DNA from: Strigamia acuminata
Taxonomy: Eukaryota > Arthropoda > Chilopoda > Geophilomorpha > Linotaeniidae
Assembly (NCBI GenBank): GCA_949358305.1
Contig: OX442317.1
Span: 11,474,186-11,538,185, forward strand
Direction of reading: 5' to 3'
Length of the DNA: 64,000 nucleotides
Shown here: positions 1 through 12,353 of the stretch, piece by piece
How the letters are laid out: each line of letters opens with the position of its first letter
How positions within the stretch are numbered: the stretch's first letter is position 1
The notes under the pieces: model-generated
Database searches by the model: none
Seen by the model: the letters and a program-made list of their open reading frames with translations, nothing else
Told to the model about the DNA's origin: nothing
Made by a program: the position numbers and the translations under genes

Positions 1-1250
1 CAAAAATCCATGTCGCGCTTACATACATCGCACCTCGCATATTATCGCGCGTGGGAACGCGTTCACGCGTGTGCATGGCAAACAAAGACACGCTCATGCG
101 AGCACATTGTCGAGGACTTCGCTCACGATCGCGCACTGACACCAGAACGTGTTGCATCAAAATATTGAAATTTTCTACGACCAGATGCCGAATCTGTCAT
201 GTGCAAAGAGAGTGTGTGGAAACGAACGGACAAATAAATAAATAAATAGATAAACCAAGTGTTTTTCATAACTGTTTGTTTGTTTGTACCGGGCGGAACG
301 TTGTGATGTCGATGTGAGAGTTTATTTTGGAAGAATTTGTTGGGACTGTCGACGCTCGTCGGTGCCAACTGCCCCGGTTGACCAACGGCTGAACAATAGA
401 GTGGTTGCGCAACCCGAATGCAGACTTTTGTGACCGAAACCCCCCGGATTTCCGCGAGGGCTCGAATCAGTCCCGGTTGGTCTGAATGTGTTAGTAGATC
501 CATCGGATGCAGTGACCGAAATTCGCGTCATTTACGATGGCGCGCCGTGCATTGCGGAATGGAATTTAAACCGTAGACCAGTTTAAGCGTTCACAATCTC
601 ATTTCACGCGACATCTATCGTGATAATCTGATTAATGGTTGGGGTACACGGTGTGACGTAATTACTCAGAATCGTCACGTTAAAAAACAAAACGAAATGG
701 GTGGATGGATGGGAATTTTTATTTCAGTCAGTTTTATTTACTCGCCTAAAAAAGAAAAAAATAAAAAAAAAGAAAGAAAAAAAAAAGAAAAAAAAAAGGA
801 AAAAGGATAACAACGAATACGACGATTGGTCGAGTGGACGGAGATACCCGCCGCGTGGAACCGTGTGCCGAGAGGATGGAGACAGACAGCCGCCATGTTT
901 CCGGATTATGTCACTTGGTGTCGCTCTATGCATCGATAGTGATCACGCGCGGGACAGACGACGTCGTGTTTCCATCTTCGAAAAAGTGAGTAGTTGACCG
1001 TTCTACCGTCACATTTATCAGTCAATCGATCGACAAATTGAAAAAAAAACAACCCTTGATTACCTCTACGCCTCTCTCGACAACGTATCAATTAACACGC
1101 GCGTGCAAACACGAACGCCTGCATTGGTTCGGTCGGGCACCGCTCGCTCGCTCATTTGACAGACTCGTGACTTGAAATTTTTTATTTTTTCTTAGCCGTT
1201 ATTTTATTTTCCTTTGCATTCGACTTTAATTTAATTTCTATGTTCCAGAC
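1..1250. other. No firm gene; degenerate repeat copy and purine-rich tract
   Basis: No coding region can be supported. Around 320-400 the sequence resembles the modules further right (a GGGACTG-type segment followed by a CCAACTGCCCCGG-type segment, comparable with 3730-3780 and 6310-6360), so this is an older diverged copy of the same repeat family. A long A/G tract lies near 748-808. Confidence 0.4.
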
Positions 1251-1253
1251 GAT

Positions 1254-1522
1254 GAACAAAAACGAGAAAAACGACCACAACAACGACGGCGATGATGCAA
1301 GGTGAGAGATTCGACCGACCGGTTTCGATCGTTCGTTTATCCGTTTCTTCATTTCTTTATTTCTTTGTTTATTCAGTTGTCAGCCAATTGATCCGCCCCA
1401 GTCGTCATCGTGGCAGTGGACCGAACCCGGTCACATTCGACCCATCATGCGGGTTGCGCCATTCCAGCGCGCGACTCCGGAACCGATGTAATTCGGTCAA
1501 ACGTCTCGTTTGATTTATTTAT

Positions 1523-1554
<32 letters not shown>

Positions 1555-1656
1555 TAAGCCATCCTCGCGGACGTTCCGTACTGTTTGTTCGCTTCGCGGG
1601 CGCCCAGTTGATGGGACCGGGACGTCCGATGCCGAGGTGAGTTAATTCGATTCAAC

Positions 1657-1687
<31 letters not shown>

Positions 1688-1955
1688 GACCGATTGGTTG
1701 GTTTGATTCGAATTGATTTATTTATTTATATTTATTTTATTTTATTTTCTATTTTTCAAGTCAATCCCGCGGGCGCGCCAGGATGCTAGCACGTTTCGCG
1801 GCCACCGAACCGATGTTGCCAGGGCGTCCGGCGTCGAGGTAATTAATTCGGTTCAACGTTTCAATTTGTCCGCCCGTCCATCAGTTTGTTCACTTAGTTT
1901 ATTCAATTTGATCTCTTCCTCAGTGACCCACAACCAGGCGCGTAATCGGCGATGT
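1254..1955 (+). other. Cluster of short exon-like modules (possible host gene)
   Basis: An ATG at 1254 opens a Asn/Asp-rich stretch that ends at a good donor (AAG|GTGAGA, about 1301). Three further short GC-rich blocks follow, each preceded by a pyrimidine/A-T tract ending in AG and followed by GT: about 1383-1487, 1560-1637 and 1762-1841. The last two are each 78 bp (26 codons, open in phase 0) and are both followed by a TTAATTCG-type intron start, so they look like a duplicated exon plus intron. The phase of the first block does not fit the others cleanly, and no domain is recognised. It may be a host gene with repeated mini-exons or only a GC-rich repeat. Confidence 0.2.
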
Positions 1956-2421
1956 GACGAGTCGATTGTGAATCTTTTTTTATTTTATTTTTCTATTTTT
2001 CGTTTTTATTTTGTAAACAATAAAAACACTTAACTTTTATCATAGAATTTGAAAAGTTTGACAATTTCTTATTAAATTTTGAATTGGAGTGTGGGGGGAG
2101 CAATGGTCGAAACGTCGTTACGGGGAACCAGATGGAAATGTTCTTTTGTCGGGTTCAGTGGTGAGCGCGTTAGTCCGTGTGGGTGTGGTAAGAGTCATAC
2201 CAGAAGAAAACGAAGGAGACGGTGACGAAGCTCAGAGAAAGAATCGAGAGTCTGGCAAAGAAGACGCGGGATAAGAAAAAATTGATCGTGTATTTGTAAT
2301 AATGATAACAATAAAGATGATTAATGTGGATTTTTTTTTTTTTTTGTAAAAAAAAAATAAAAGCAAATGGGGAAGAGTCGGACAATGCAAATTATGAGAA
2401 AAAAATAAAATTAAATAAAAA

Positions 2422-2994
2422 CTAATGTTCATTGACGCCACCTCCATCATTTCCGGCGGGCGCTTGGTAATCGTGTGCCTCCGCCCAATGAGTGACGAGA
2501 TCCCCGAAAGAGGGCGTCTCCGCACAAAACGGACAGCGTCGCCCGTTGAGTCGGTGCACTCGTTTCAACGCCTAAGAAGAAAGGGGAAAAAATAAAAATA
2601 CGAATTAGTTAACTAGTGTGTGAGTGAAGAGGATAATTGGACACTCACCGATGCCGGACAGACGGGCTCGCGCGAGAATTTTTTCAACAGCCCTCGGACG
2701 AAATCATTCGCGTCCTTGTGGATGTTGTGTCGCTGTCGCTGGTGGCGAAAGACGTCGACGCAGAAGAATCCGTCCGGTCCTGAGGCACGTGGGGCGGGGG
2801 AGAAGAAAAAGAAAAAAAAAATTAAAATAAAATTAAAAAATATTTATGTATATAAAATAAATAAAACATATGGAATAAAAGATATAAAATAATAAGTAAA
2901 TAAATAAACGTTTCTTACTATCGGGGTGTTTATCATCGCATAGAGCGCAGGAGTATGACCTGCCGCCACCCTCCTCTTGTGGTGCTTCCGCCAT
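2422..2994 (-). CDS. Small spliced C2H2-type zinc-finger protein
   Basis: Three exons on the minus strand join in frame: 2994-2919, 2779-2649 and 2571-2422, with donors GTAAGA and GTGAGT and acceptors CTCAG and TTCTTAG. The product is about 118 aa. The first finger spans the first intron: CALC near residue 16, then HQRQRH near 43-48. The second is CPFC followed by THWAEAH in the last exon. Fingers of this spacing usually bind nucleic acid or proteins, but no family could be named. A (GA)n tract at about 3038-3063 lies just upstream of the ATG in the presumed 5' UTR or promoter. The intact splice sites and phase agreement argue for a real gene. It sits outside the AT-rich island and looks like an ordinary host gene. 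Confidence 0.6.
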
Positions 2995-3037
2995 TTTCCT
3001 TTTGTTTGTGAGACGAGTAAACAACTGAAAATAAATT

Positions 3038-3063
3038 GGAGAGAGAGAGAGAGAGAGAGAGGG
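3038..3063. repeat. (GA)n simple repeat
   Basis: Pure GA dinucleotide run just upstream of the start codon of the minus-strand zinc-finger gene. Confidence 0.9.
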
Positions 3064-3307
3064 AGGTGATTGTGGTCGTGGGCGTGGTCCATTGACCGAG
3101 AAATCACACAAAGCATCAAACTTACTTACCAACAAACACGAGGTGGTAGTGAGGATCAGACGGAAGATGAAACGCGCGCGTTTTATATAAGCTGCCGAAC
3201 CAAAGTGTGTGTATGTCGTGAGCGGCTGATGTGACATCTGGTGGCAGTCCGAGAACGATTTAAGTTTGAACTATGGAGCGTCGGCAAATGAACGGGTCTC
3301 TCTCGTT

Positions 3308-4740
3308 GGCAATCCTCGTTGTTCCGACGAATCCTGCTATCGCCGTCTTTGTGGTCCTCGTCACGGTCGTCGTTTTTATTTAACTCGAAACGAACGTTAA
3401 TACTAAGTTTCCAATGTGCGTAGACGCGCGTGATTCGCGCGTTTTCCACATGTGGTGCCCCCGTCACGCGTGAATACAAAACGTCGACCCAATAAATTCC
3501 GAAACTGGGCTAATCTTGTTTTATTCGCCCATGTGCGCTTACCCATATATTTTGTTTTTCAGTTTGTGGAAAAGTTCATTGCCTGTGGTTTTCGGCGCGT
3601 ACATGGCAAACGCGGGAAAATTTGCGGTGGTAGCGCGCTTTGGTGGCAATAAAAAAAAAAAACACCATAATGTTAAAAATGGGAATCCCGTCGGGTTTTT
3701 TTACGAAACATCTTGCAGAAGCTTATTTTTGAACAAATTGTTTGGGGCTGCCGGTGCTTGTCGGCGCCAGCTGCCCCGTATTCTGTACAGAGAGACGTTC
3801 AAAAGAACATCTGTTAACCCAAAACGCCAAAAGTGAGTAAAACAATAGCGGATTTCCGCGACCGCCAGGGTTGGTCTGGATTACTGGAATCACCCTGGAA
3901 GCCCGTCGAATGCGTTGATGGAGATTCGCACCAACTACGACAGCGCGTGACAACCGGAAGGTGAAATTAAAATATAAAACGGCGGATATTTTACAAAACT
4001 TTTGTATCGGTCGTTTGGTACAAAGATAATGTGATTAACTGTTGGAATACGAACCGCGAAACCGATCCCACGATCCGAAATTTAAATTTTAATCGTCCAC
4101 CCATTGTCGATTGCCGGACATTTATAAGCGATAGATGCGTCCTTTTCATTTTCGTGCTGCTCCTCCAGAGTTTGTTGGTCTAACCTGACCTAATCTTACC
4201 CAATTCGAATCTGAATTTGAATCTAAATTTTGCGTTTTTATTATCGTTTCAATATTATACGAGTTTCTTTTTATTAAACAATTACATTTTCAATTCTCGT
4301 TGGTAGTTAATTGCGCCCTGGTGCGTTGCCATAAACACCGGACACTTTGTGGACATATATCCACGTTGACGGACATCATTACCGACGCCCGCGTCGAAAG
4401 ACTGTGTCGAGCTCATCAGCATCGCATCACACACATTATCGCGCGCGCGAACGCGCTCGTGCGAGTATGTACGCAGTCGGGGACTTCGCTTCGCGGTCGC
4501 GCATCGATGTCGAAACATGCCGTATCGGTGTGCGGACGTTTTCTATGCCCACAACGAACCGAATCTGTCGGACGCGAGTAGAATGCGCGTCACGAGGTTT
4601 AGACTAACGGATGAGTGTCGATGTGGGAGCTTATTTTTGGGACGAGTCGTCGGGGTTGCCGCCGCCGTCGCCACCGCTCAACGAGCCCAACTGTCATTTA
4701 TTTATTTATTTATTTATTAATTTTTTTCTTTTTTTTTGAC
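3308..4740 (+). repeat. Direct duplication, copy 1 (about 1.43 kb)
   Basis: This block is nearly identical to 5885-7349 (offset about 2.58-2.61 kb). It includes the ATCCTCGTTGTTCCGACG start, the CACGCGTGAATACAAAACG segment, a poly-A tract and a terminal (TTTA)n plus GACCGGCCCGAAGGCC module. Small indels and substitutions separate the copies. Open frames inside it (for example 3516-3836) are matched in the second copy but show no protein family and differ at their ends, so they are not called genes. Confidence 0.85.
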
Positions 4741-5884
4741 CGGCCCGAAGGCCAGTCTGAGACCGAGAGGCGGGAGACGCGTATCGCCGTTGGAACCAAC
4801 AGCATCATAGAATGCAAGAACCCGGCTACCGCGACTCGTACAGATTGAGTGCAAAGAATTAACTACTGACCTCGAAAGGAAACTAGCAAACAAGCTGTAC
4901 GATCGATTGGTCTAAAAATGCTCACAAAACCCATCGAGTGCAGTGATATAAACTCGCGTCGACTACGTTGGTGCAGCGTGTATTGCGAGATGAAATTTAA
5001 ATCGTAAACCAATTGAGACGTTCACGATCTTGTTTCACGCAACATCTACCACGAAAATCTAATTAATGACTGGATCACATGACACAAAATTAATTCTACG
5101 ACCGGGAAATCGATTTCTATTTTTTAAAGACTTTTATTTAACTCGGCGCAAGATTCTACCTACAAACGATAAACGCATCCTTTTTATTTTCTTGTCGTCG
5201 TCTCGAGAGTCTGTGGATCTACAACCTGGCCTAATCTGACCTAATTCAAATCTAAATTTGAATCTGAATTTTGCGTTTTCTTTATCGTTTCAACATTACA
5301 GGAGTTTCTTTTTGTTAAACAGTTATATTTTTAATTCTTGTTGGTTGTTAATTGCGTCCTGGTGCGTTGCCATAAACACCAAACACTTCGCGGACATTCA
5401 TCCACGTTGACGGACATCATTACCGACGCCCGCGCCAAAAGCCCGTGTCGCGCTCACCCCCATCGCATCACGTGCATTATCGCGCGTCGTAACGCGCTCA
5501 AACGCGTAGATCGCGAGCAAAGACACACTCATGTCCATATGTTGCTGAGGACTTTGCTCACGGTCGCGCGTCGACGTCGAAACGTGTCGAAACAAGCCGA
5601 AAAATGCAGGCAACCACGCGCGCGTCATGGGGTTTAAATAAGCGAACGGATGTCGGTGCGGAAACTTATTTTCGGGACGAGTCGTTAGGGCTGCTGTCGT
5701 CGCCGCTCAACGGCCCCAACTGCTCCCATTCGCCGGTAGACCGAGCGAGAACGGGTGCGTTCTATTTCCGATTCATTTATTTATTATTTTGACCGACCCG
5801 AAGGCCAGTCTGAGACCGAGAGAGGTGTTTGTTTAGAAAGGACCCCCTATCGCCATACGCGAGAACCCGGCTACCACGCCGCTC

Positions 5885-7349
5885 GGCAATCCTCGTTGTT
5901 CCGACGAATCCTGCTATCGCCGCCTTTGTGGTCCTCATCACGGTCGCCGTTTTTATTTAACTCGAAACGAACGTTAATACTAAGTTTCCAATGTGCGTAG
6001 ACGCGCGTGATTCGCGCGTTTTCCACATGTGGTGCCCCCGTCACGCGTGAATACAAAACGTCGACCCAATAAATTCCGAAACCGGGCTAATCTTGTTTCA
6101 TTCGTCCACGTGCGCTTACCCATATATTTTGTTTTTCAGTTTGTGGAAAAGTTCATTGCCTGTGGTTTTCGGCGCGTACATGGCAAACGCGGGAAAATTT
6201 GCGGTGGTAGCGCGCTTTGGTGGCAATAAAAAAAAAAAACACCATAATGTTAAAAATGGGAATCCTGTCGGGTTTTTTTACGAAACATCTTGCAGAAGCT
6301 TATTTTTGAACAAATTGTTTGGGGCTGCCGGTGCTTGTCGGCGCCAGCTGCCCCGTATTCTGTACAGAGAGACGTTCAAAAGAACATCTATTAACTCATA
6401 CAGTAGAAAAACCACAGAAGTGAGTAAAACAATCGCGGAAAACCAAAACCCTCCGGATTTCCGCGAGGGCCAGGATTGGTCTGGATTACTGGAATCACTC
6501 TCGAAGCCCGTCGAATGCGTTGATGGAGATTCGCACCAACTACGACAGCGCGTGGCAACCGGAAGGTGAAATTAAAATATAAAACGGCGGATATTTTACA
6601 AAACTTTTGTATCGGTCTTTTGGTACAAAGATAATGTGATTAACTATTGGAATACGAACCGCGAAACCGATACCACGATCCGAAATTTAAACTTTAATCG
6701 TCCACCCATTGTCGATCGCCAGACATCTATAAGCGATAGGTGCGCCCTTTTCATTTTCGTGTCGCTCCCCCAGAGTTTGTGGGTCTAACCTGACCTAATC
6801 TTACCCAATTCGAATCTGAATTTGAATCTAAATTTTGCGTTTTCTTTATCGTTTCAACATTATACGAGTTTCCTTTTGTTAAACAATTATGTTTTGAATT
6901 TTCGTAAGTGGTTGGTTAATTGCGTCCCGGTGCGTTGCCATAAACACAAAGCACTCTGCGGACATTTATCCACGTTGACGGACATTATTATCGACGCCCG
7001 CGTCGAAAGACCGTGTCGAGCTCATCGGCATCGCATCACACGCAATATCGCGCGCGCGAACGCGCTCGTGCGAGTATGTACGTCGTCGGGGACTCGGCTT
7101 CGCGGTCGCGCATCGACGTCGAAACATGCCGTATCGGTGTGCGGATGTTTTCTATGCCCACAACGAACCGAATCTGTCGGACGCGAGTAGAATGCACGTC
7201 AAGAGGTTTAGACTAACGGATGAGTGTCGATGTGGGAGCTTATTTTTGGGACGAGTCGTCGGGGTTGCCGCCGTCGTCGCCACCGCTCAACGAGCCCAAC
7301 TGTCATTTATTTATTTATTTATTTATTTATTAATTTTTTTTTTTTTTTG
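5885..7349 (+). repeat. Direct duplication, copy 2 (about 1.46 kb)
   Basis: Second copy of 3308-4740. Its left end joins a different sequence: at 5876-5885 the GCCGCTCGGC of a repeat module runs straight into the shared ATCCTCG sequence. That marks the rearrangement junction. Confidence 0.85.
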
Positions 7350-7913
7350 ACCGGCCCGAAGGCCAGTCTGAGACCGAGACCCGCCGACCGACCATTGGAT
7401 GGTAGGCGAGTCGACCAACAGAAAATGGCGACAAACATTTCGGGAAGCGGAACCACACCAACGACCGACCGACCATTTGGTACTCAACAGGTACTCCAGT
7501 CTCGATCTGAAGAACGTCCGCAAAGTCTATCGAATGCGATGACCGCGACTCGCGTCTACCGCGACGGTACATGGTCCCCGGGAAATGACGGTTGTTTTGT
7601 AAAACTTTTATTCAAATCTGTCGCGACGAAGATAAAATGATTAACGGTTGGAAGGCGAGCCGCGAAATCAGTTCTACGACAGGGGAATTAAAATTTTAAC
7701 CGTCTTTCTTTTTCGGGTGATTTTTTTTACTCCGTACCGATCGCCACGTCAGACACGAGTAGGATGCACGCGACCGCGCGCACGTTTAAACGAACGAACG
7801 AACGAACGGATGCCGACGCGGAAACTTATTTTCGGGGCGAGTCGTCGTGGCTGTCGTTGCTGTCGCCACCGCCGCCGCTCAGCGACCCCAGTTGCCCCAA
7901 TTTTACGGCCAAT

Positions 7914-7944
<31 letters not shown>

Positions 7945-8554
7945 TTTTGACCGGCCCGAAGGCCAGTCTGAGACCGAAGAAGCACGGCTGCTTTTACAAA
8001 GACGGGTATCGAATACCGCGCCGCTCGGCGGGTACTGTGCGCCGCTCGACCGAGCGGCGGGCCCGAGTCCCGAGTTCGATCTGAAAGTGTTGGCAAAACC
8101 CATCGAACGTGTTCGGGAAGACTCCCGTCCACAACGACGGCGCGAGACCCCCGGAAGATGAAAATAAAATACGAAACGGCTGATTTTCTGTGAAATTTTT
8201 ATTACGACGAGTTGCGACGAAGATAACCTAATTAACGGTTGAAGCACGGACCGCAAAGTCGGTTCCACGACCGAAGAATTAAAATTTTAATCGTTTTTCC
8301 TTTTGCATGTGATATTTTTTTTTAACCCCGTACCGATCGCCACACCGGACACGAGTAGAATGCACGCGACCGCGCGCGCTGCGGGGTTTAGACGGACGAA
8401 GGGATGCCGGTGCGGGAGCTTATTTTCGGGGCAAGTCGTCGGGGCTGCCGCTGCCGTCGCCGCTCAACGACACCATTTGCCCCTATTCTCGTCGGGACGG
8501 GCGCGTTCTATTTCCGATTTATTTGTTTCTTCATTTATTTATTATTTTGACCGG

Positions 8555-9124
8555 CCCGAAGGCCAGTCTGAGACCGAGAGAGCGAGGAAGGCGTTCAAGA
8601 AGGACGCCTACAGCCACTGGAAGCGAGAACCCGGCTACCACGCCGCCCGGCGGGTACTGAGCCGCTCGACCGAGCGGCGGGCCCGAGTTCCGCTGGCGAT
8701 CTGAAAGTGTTGGCAAAACCCATCGAACGTGTTGAAGAAGACTCCCATCGACTGGGACGGCGCGAGACCCCCGGAAGATGAAAATAAAATACGAAACAAC
8801 GGATTCCCTACAAATTTTTTTTCCCGGTAAATTACGACGAAGATAATCTAATTAACGGTTAAAGTACGAACCGCAGAGTCGGTGCCACGACCGGAGAATT
8901 AAAAATTTAATCGTCTTTCTTTTTCGGGTGATATTTTTTACTCCGTACCGATCGCCACGTCAGACACGAGTAGGATGCACGCGACCGCGCGCACGTTTAA
9001 ACGAACGAACGAACGAACGGATGCCGACGCGGAAACTTATTTTCGGGGCGAGTCGTCGGGGCTGTCGTTGCTGCCGCCACCGCCGCCGCTCAGCGACCCC
9101 AGTTGCCCCAATTTTACGGCCAAT

Positions 9125-9155
<31 letters not shown>

Positions 9156-10021
9156 TTTTGACCGGCCCGAAGGCCAGTCTGAGAGACACGGGATGAACGC
9201 GCACAAATGCCACATCATCGACCGGACGCTGAAGCATCGACCGTTTACTCGGTCGAGGAAATTTTAAACTATATAACCATCGACCGGTCAGTTGGGGAGG
9301 CGCGCCCGGTACTATACGAGACGGTCCGCCCCGATCTGAAAACGCTCGCCGAACCCGCAGAACGCGTTGGGTGAGACTCGCGTCGACTACGACGACGCGA
9401 GACTCCCGGAAAGTGAAAATAAAATACGAAACGATTGATTTTCTGTAAAAATTTTATTATGACGAGTTGCAACGAAGATAACCTAATTAATGACTGGAGC
9501 ACACGGCGCGAAATTAATCCTATGATCGGGAAATGCATTTATATTTTTTAAAGACTCTGGTTTGACCAGGCACGAACGTTTATGTACGAGATCCAACGTC
9601 CGATCACGTGACATGTGACATATTTCGCAAAACCACCACGCCGTTTCTCCAAATTAGGTTTTCACGAAACTCGATTCTATTTTTACCCACGTGGTCACGT
9701 GCCCTTCCCGATATCAAAATCGCGTTTTAGCGAAACCCGAAGTTTCGTTTTTAATCGGCTGTTTTTGTTGGACACGAAGAAGCGTTATAGCGCGATCGCG
9801 CTAAGCGAGATTTGTAAAGTTGAGGATGCGTTACAACGCGTTTTCAAAAAACGGTTTGCCAAGAATGATAAAACACGCGCGATCGTGCGGATTGTACGAA
9901 TAGGTGAAATCCGCAGAATCCGCCACGAGACTGCGAACAGGGGGTCAAGGTATAGGCCGCCGTAATGTTAAATATAGGGTCCCTTTCGCACTCCGCGAAA
10001 TCCGCATGCGCGCCATAAGGT
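8555..10021 (+). repeat. 1.47-kb near-identical duplication, copy 1
   Basis: Matches 10887-12353 at a constant offset of 2332 bp with only scattered substitutions. It contains a repeat module, four tandem ACGA units, and a 116-codon open frame (9615-9965) that is identical in length in both copies. The right edge ends at CGCGCCATAAGG, followed here by TTAACGGTC. Confidence 0.9.
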
Positions 10022-10074
10022 TAACGGTCAAAATGAGAATGGCACCGAAGAGACTCCGTACATTATTCGATGTG

Positions 10075-10200
10075 AAATCTGAAATCTGAAATCTGAAATC
10101 TGAAAAATCTGAAAAACCTGAAAAACCTGGGACCCGTGAAAACCCGAAATCTGAAAACCGATTGATTGGTCGGTCGATCAATCAATCGATCGATCGATCG
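10075..10200 (+). repeat. GAAATCTGAAAA-type and (GATC)n short tandem repeats
   Basis: Short tandem copies of AAATCTG (about 10075-10160), followed by overlapping ATCAATCGATCG repeats (10175-10200). They lie between the two copies of the 1.47-kb duplication. Confidence 0.8.
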
Positions 10201-10886
10201 GTGGACGGTTGGCTGCGACGATTGGCCCCACCGGCCGGCGGTGGCTCATTCTCGACTTATTTATTTATTATTTTGACCGGCCCGAAGGCCAGTCTGAGAC
10301 CGAGAGAGGTGTCTGTCTGTTTAGAGAGGACCCCCTATCGCCATACGCGAGAACCCGGCTACCGCGCCGCTTGGCGGAAACTGGCGCCGCTCGACCGAGC
10401 GGCGGGCCCGAATTCCGCATTCGATCTGAAAGTGTCGGCAAAACCCATCGAACGTGTTCGGGAAGACTCCCGTCCACAACGACGGCGCGAGACCCCCGGA
10501 AGATGAAAATAAAATACGAAACGGCTGATTTTCTGTGAAATTTTTATTACGACGAGTTGCGACGAAGATAATCTAATTAACGGTTAAAGTACGAACCGCA
10601 AAGTCGGTTCCACGACCGGAGAATTAAAACTTTAATCGTCTTTCTTTTTCGGGTGATATTTTTTTTATCCCGTATCGATCGCTACATCGAACACGGGTAG
10701 AATGCACGCGACCGCGCGCACATTTAAATAAACGAACGGGTGCCGATACGAGAGCTTATTTTTTGGGACGAGTCGTCGGGGTTGCCGTCGCCGCCGTCGC
10801 TCAACGACCCCAGCCGCATCTATTCGTCGGGACAAATACGTTCTATTTTCGGATTTATTTATTTATTTATTTATTATTTTGACCGG

Positions 10887-12353
10887 CCCGAAGGCCAGTC
10901 TGAGACCGAGAGAGCGAGGGAGGCCTTCAAAAAGGACGCCTACAGGCATTGGAAGCGAGAACCCGGCTACCACGCCGCCCGGCGGGTACTGAGCCGCTCG
11001 ACCGAGCGGCGGGCCCGAGTTCCGCTGGCGATCTGAAAGTGTTGGCAAAACCCATCGAACGTGTTGAGGAAGACTCCCATCGACTGGGACGGCGCGAGAC
11101 CCCCGGAAGATGAAAATAAAATACGAAACAACGGATTCCCTACAAATTTTTTTTCCCGGTAAATTACGACGAAGATAATCTAATTAACGGTTAAAGTACG
11201 AACCGCAGAGTCGGTGCCACGACCGGAGAATTAAAAATTTAATCGTCTTTCTTTTTCGGGTGATATTTTTTACTCCGTACCGATCGCCACGTCAGACACG
11301 AGTAGGATGCACGCGACCGCGCGCACGTTTAAACGAACGAACGAACGAACGGATGCCGACGCGGAAACTTATTTTCGGGGCGAGTCGTCGGGGCTGTCGT
11401 TGCTGCCGCCACCGCCGCCGCTCAGCGACCCCAGTTGCCCCAATTTTACGGCCAATTTATTTATTTATTTACTTATTTATTTATTTATTTTGACCGGCCC
11501 GAAGGCCAGTCTGAGAGACACGGGATGAACGCGCACAAATGCCACATCATCGACCGGACGCTGAAGCATCGACCGTTTACTCGGTCGAGGAAATTTTAAA
11601 CTATACAACCATCGACCGGTCAGTTGGGGAGGCGCGCCCGGTACTATACGAGACGGTCCGCCCCGATCTGAAAACGCTCGCCGAACCCGCAGAACGTGTT
11701 GGGTGAGACTCGCGTCGACTGCGACGACGCGAGACTCCCGGAAAGTGAAAATAAAATACGAAACGATTGATTTTCTGTAAAAATTTTATTATGACGAGTT
11801 GCAACGAAGATAACCTAATTAATGACTGGAGCACACGGCGCGAAATTAATCCTATGATCGGGAAATGCATTTATATTTTTTAAAGACTCTGGTTTGACCA
11901 GGCACGAACGTTTATGTACGAGATCCAACGTCCGATCACGTGACATGTGACATATTTCGCAAAACCACCACGCCGTTTCTCCAAATTAGGTTTTCACGAA
12001 ACTCGATTCTATTTTTACCCACGTGGTCACGTGCCCTTCCCGATATCAAAATCGCGTTTTAGCGAAACCCGAAGTTTCGTTTTTAATCGGCTGTTTTTGT
12101 TGGACACGAAGAAGCGTTATAGCGCGATCGCGCTAAGCGAGATTTGTAAAGTTGAGGATGCGTTACAACGCGTTTTCAAAAAACGGTTTGCCAAGAATGA
12201 TAAAACACGCGCGATCGTGCGGATTGTACGAATAGGTGAAATCCGCAGAATCCGCCACGAGACTGCGAACAGGGGGTCAAGGTATAGGCCGCCGTAATGT
12301 TAAATATAGGGTCCCTTTCGCACTCCGCGAAATCCGCATGCGCGCCATAAGGT
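10887..12353 (+). repeat. 1.47-kb near-identical duplication, copy 2
   Basis: Second copy of 8555-10021. It ends at the same CGCGCCATAAGG, but here it is fused directly to the broken pol gene of the gypsy-like element. The fusion point is therefore also the edge of the duplicated unit. Confidence 0.9.

Larger units (their letters stand above)
4690..11520 (+). repeat. Nine tandem/nested modules with (TTTA)n plus GACCGGCCCGAAGGCC motif
   Basis: Nine copies of a GC-rich module run in the same orientation. Each has a GGGACGAGTCGTCGGGG-type block, a (TTTA)n tract, then GACCGGCCCGAAGGCCAGTC at about 4739, 5791 (GACCGACCCG variant), 7349, 7949, 8549, 9160, 10275, 10881 and 11491. Seven of the nine (not the 9160 and 11491 copies) are followed by GAGACCGA. 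Several copies continue with an AACCCGGCTACC block, a GCGGCGGGCCCGA block and a GACCCCCGGAAGATGAAAAT block. The motif GGCC-CGAA-GGCC can fold into a short hairpin. No transposase or RT is seen. Open frames here come from the GC-rich repeat. Spacing is irregular (about 600-1560 bp), so this is amplified dispersed repeat and not a simple satellite. Confidence 0.8.

Noticed and set aside
3516-6569. Repeated ORFs of 106-158 codons in the duplicated blocks
   Set aside because: They contain poly-Lys from an A-run, end differently in the two copies and match no family.
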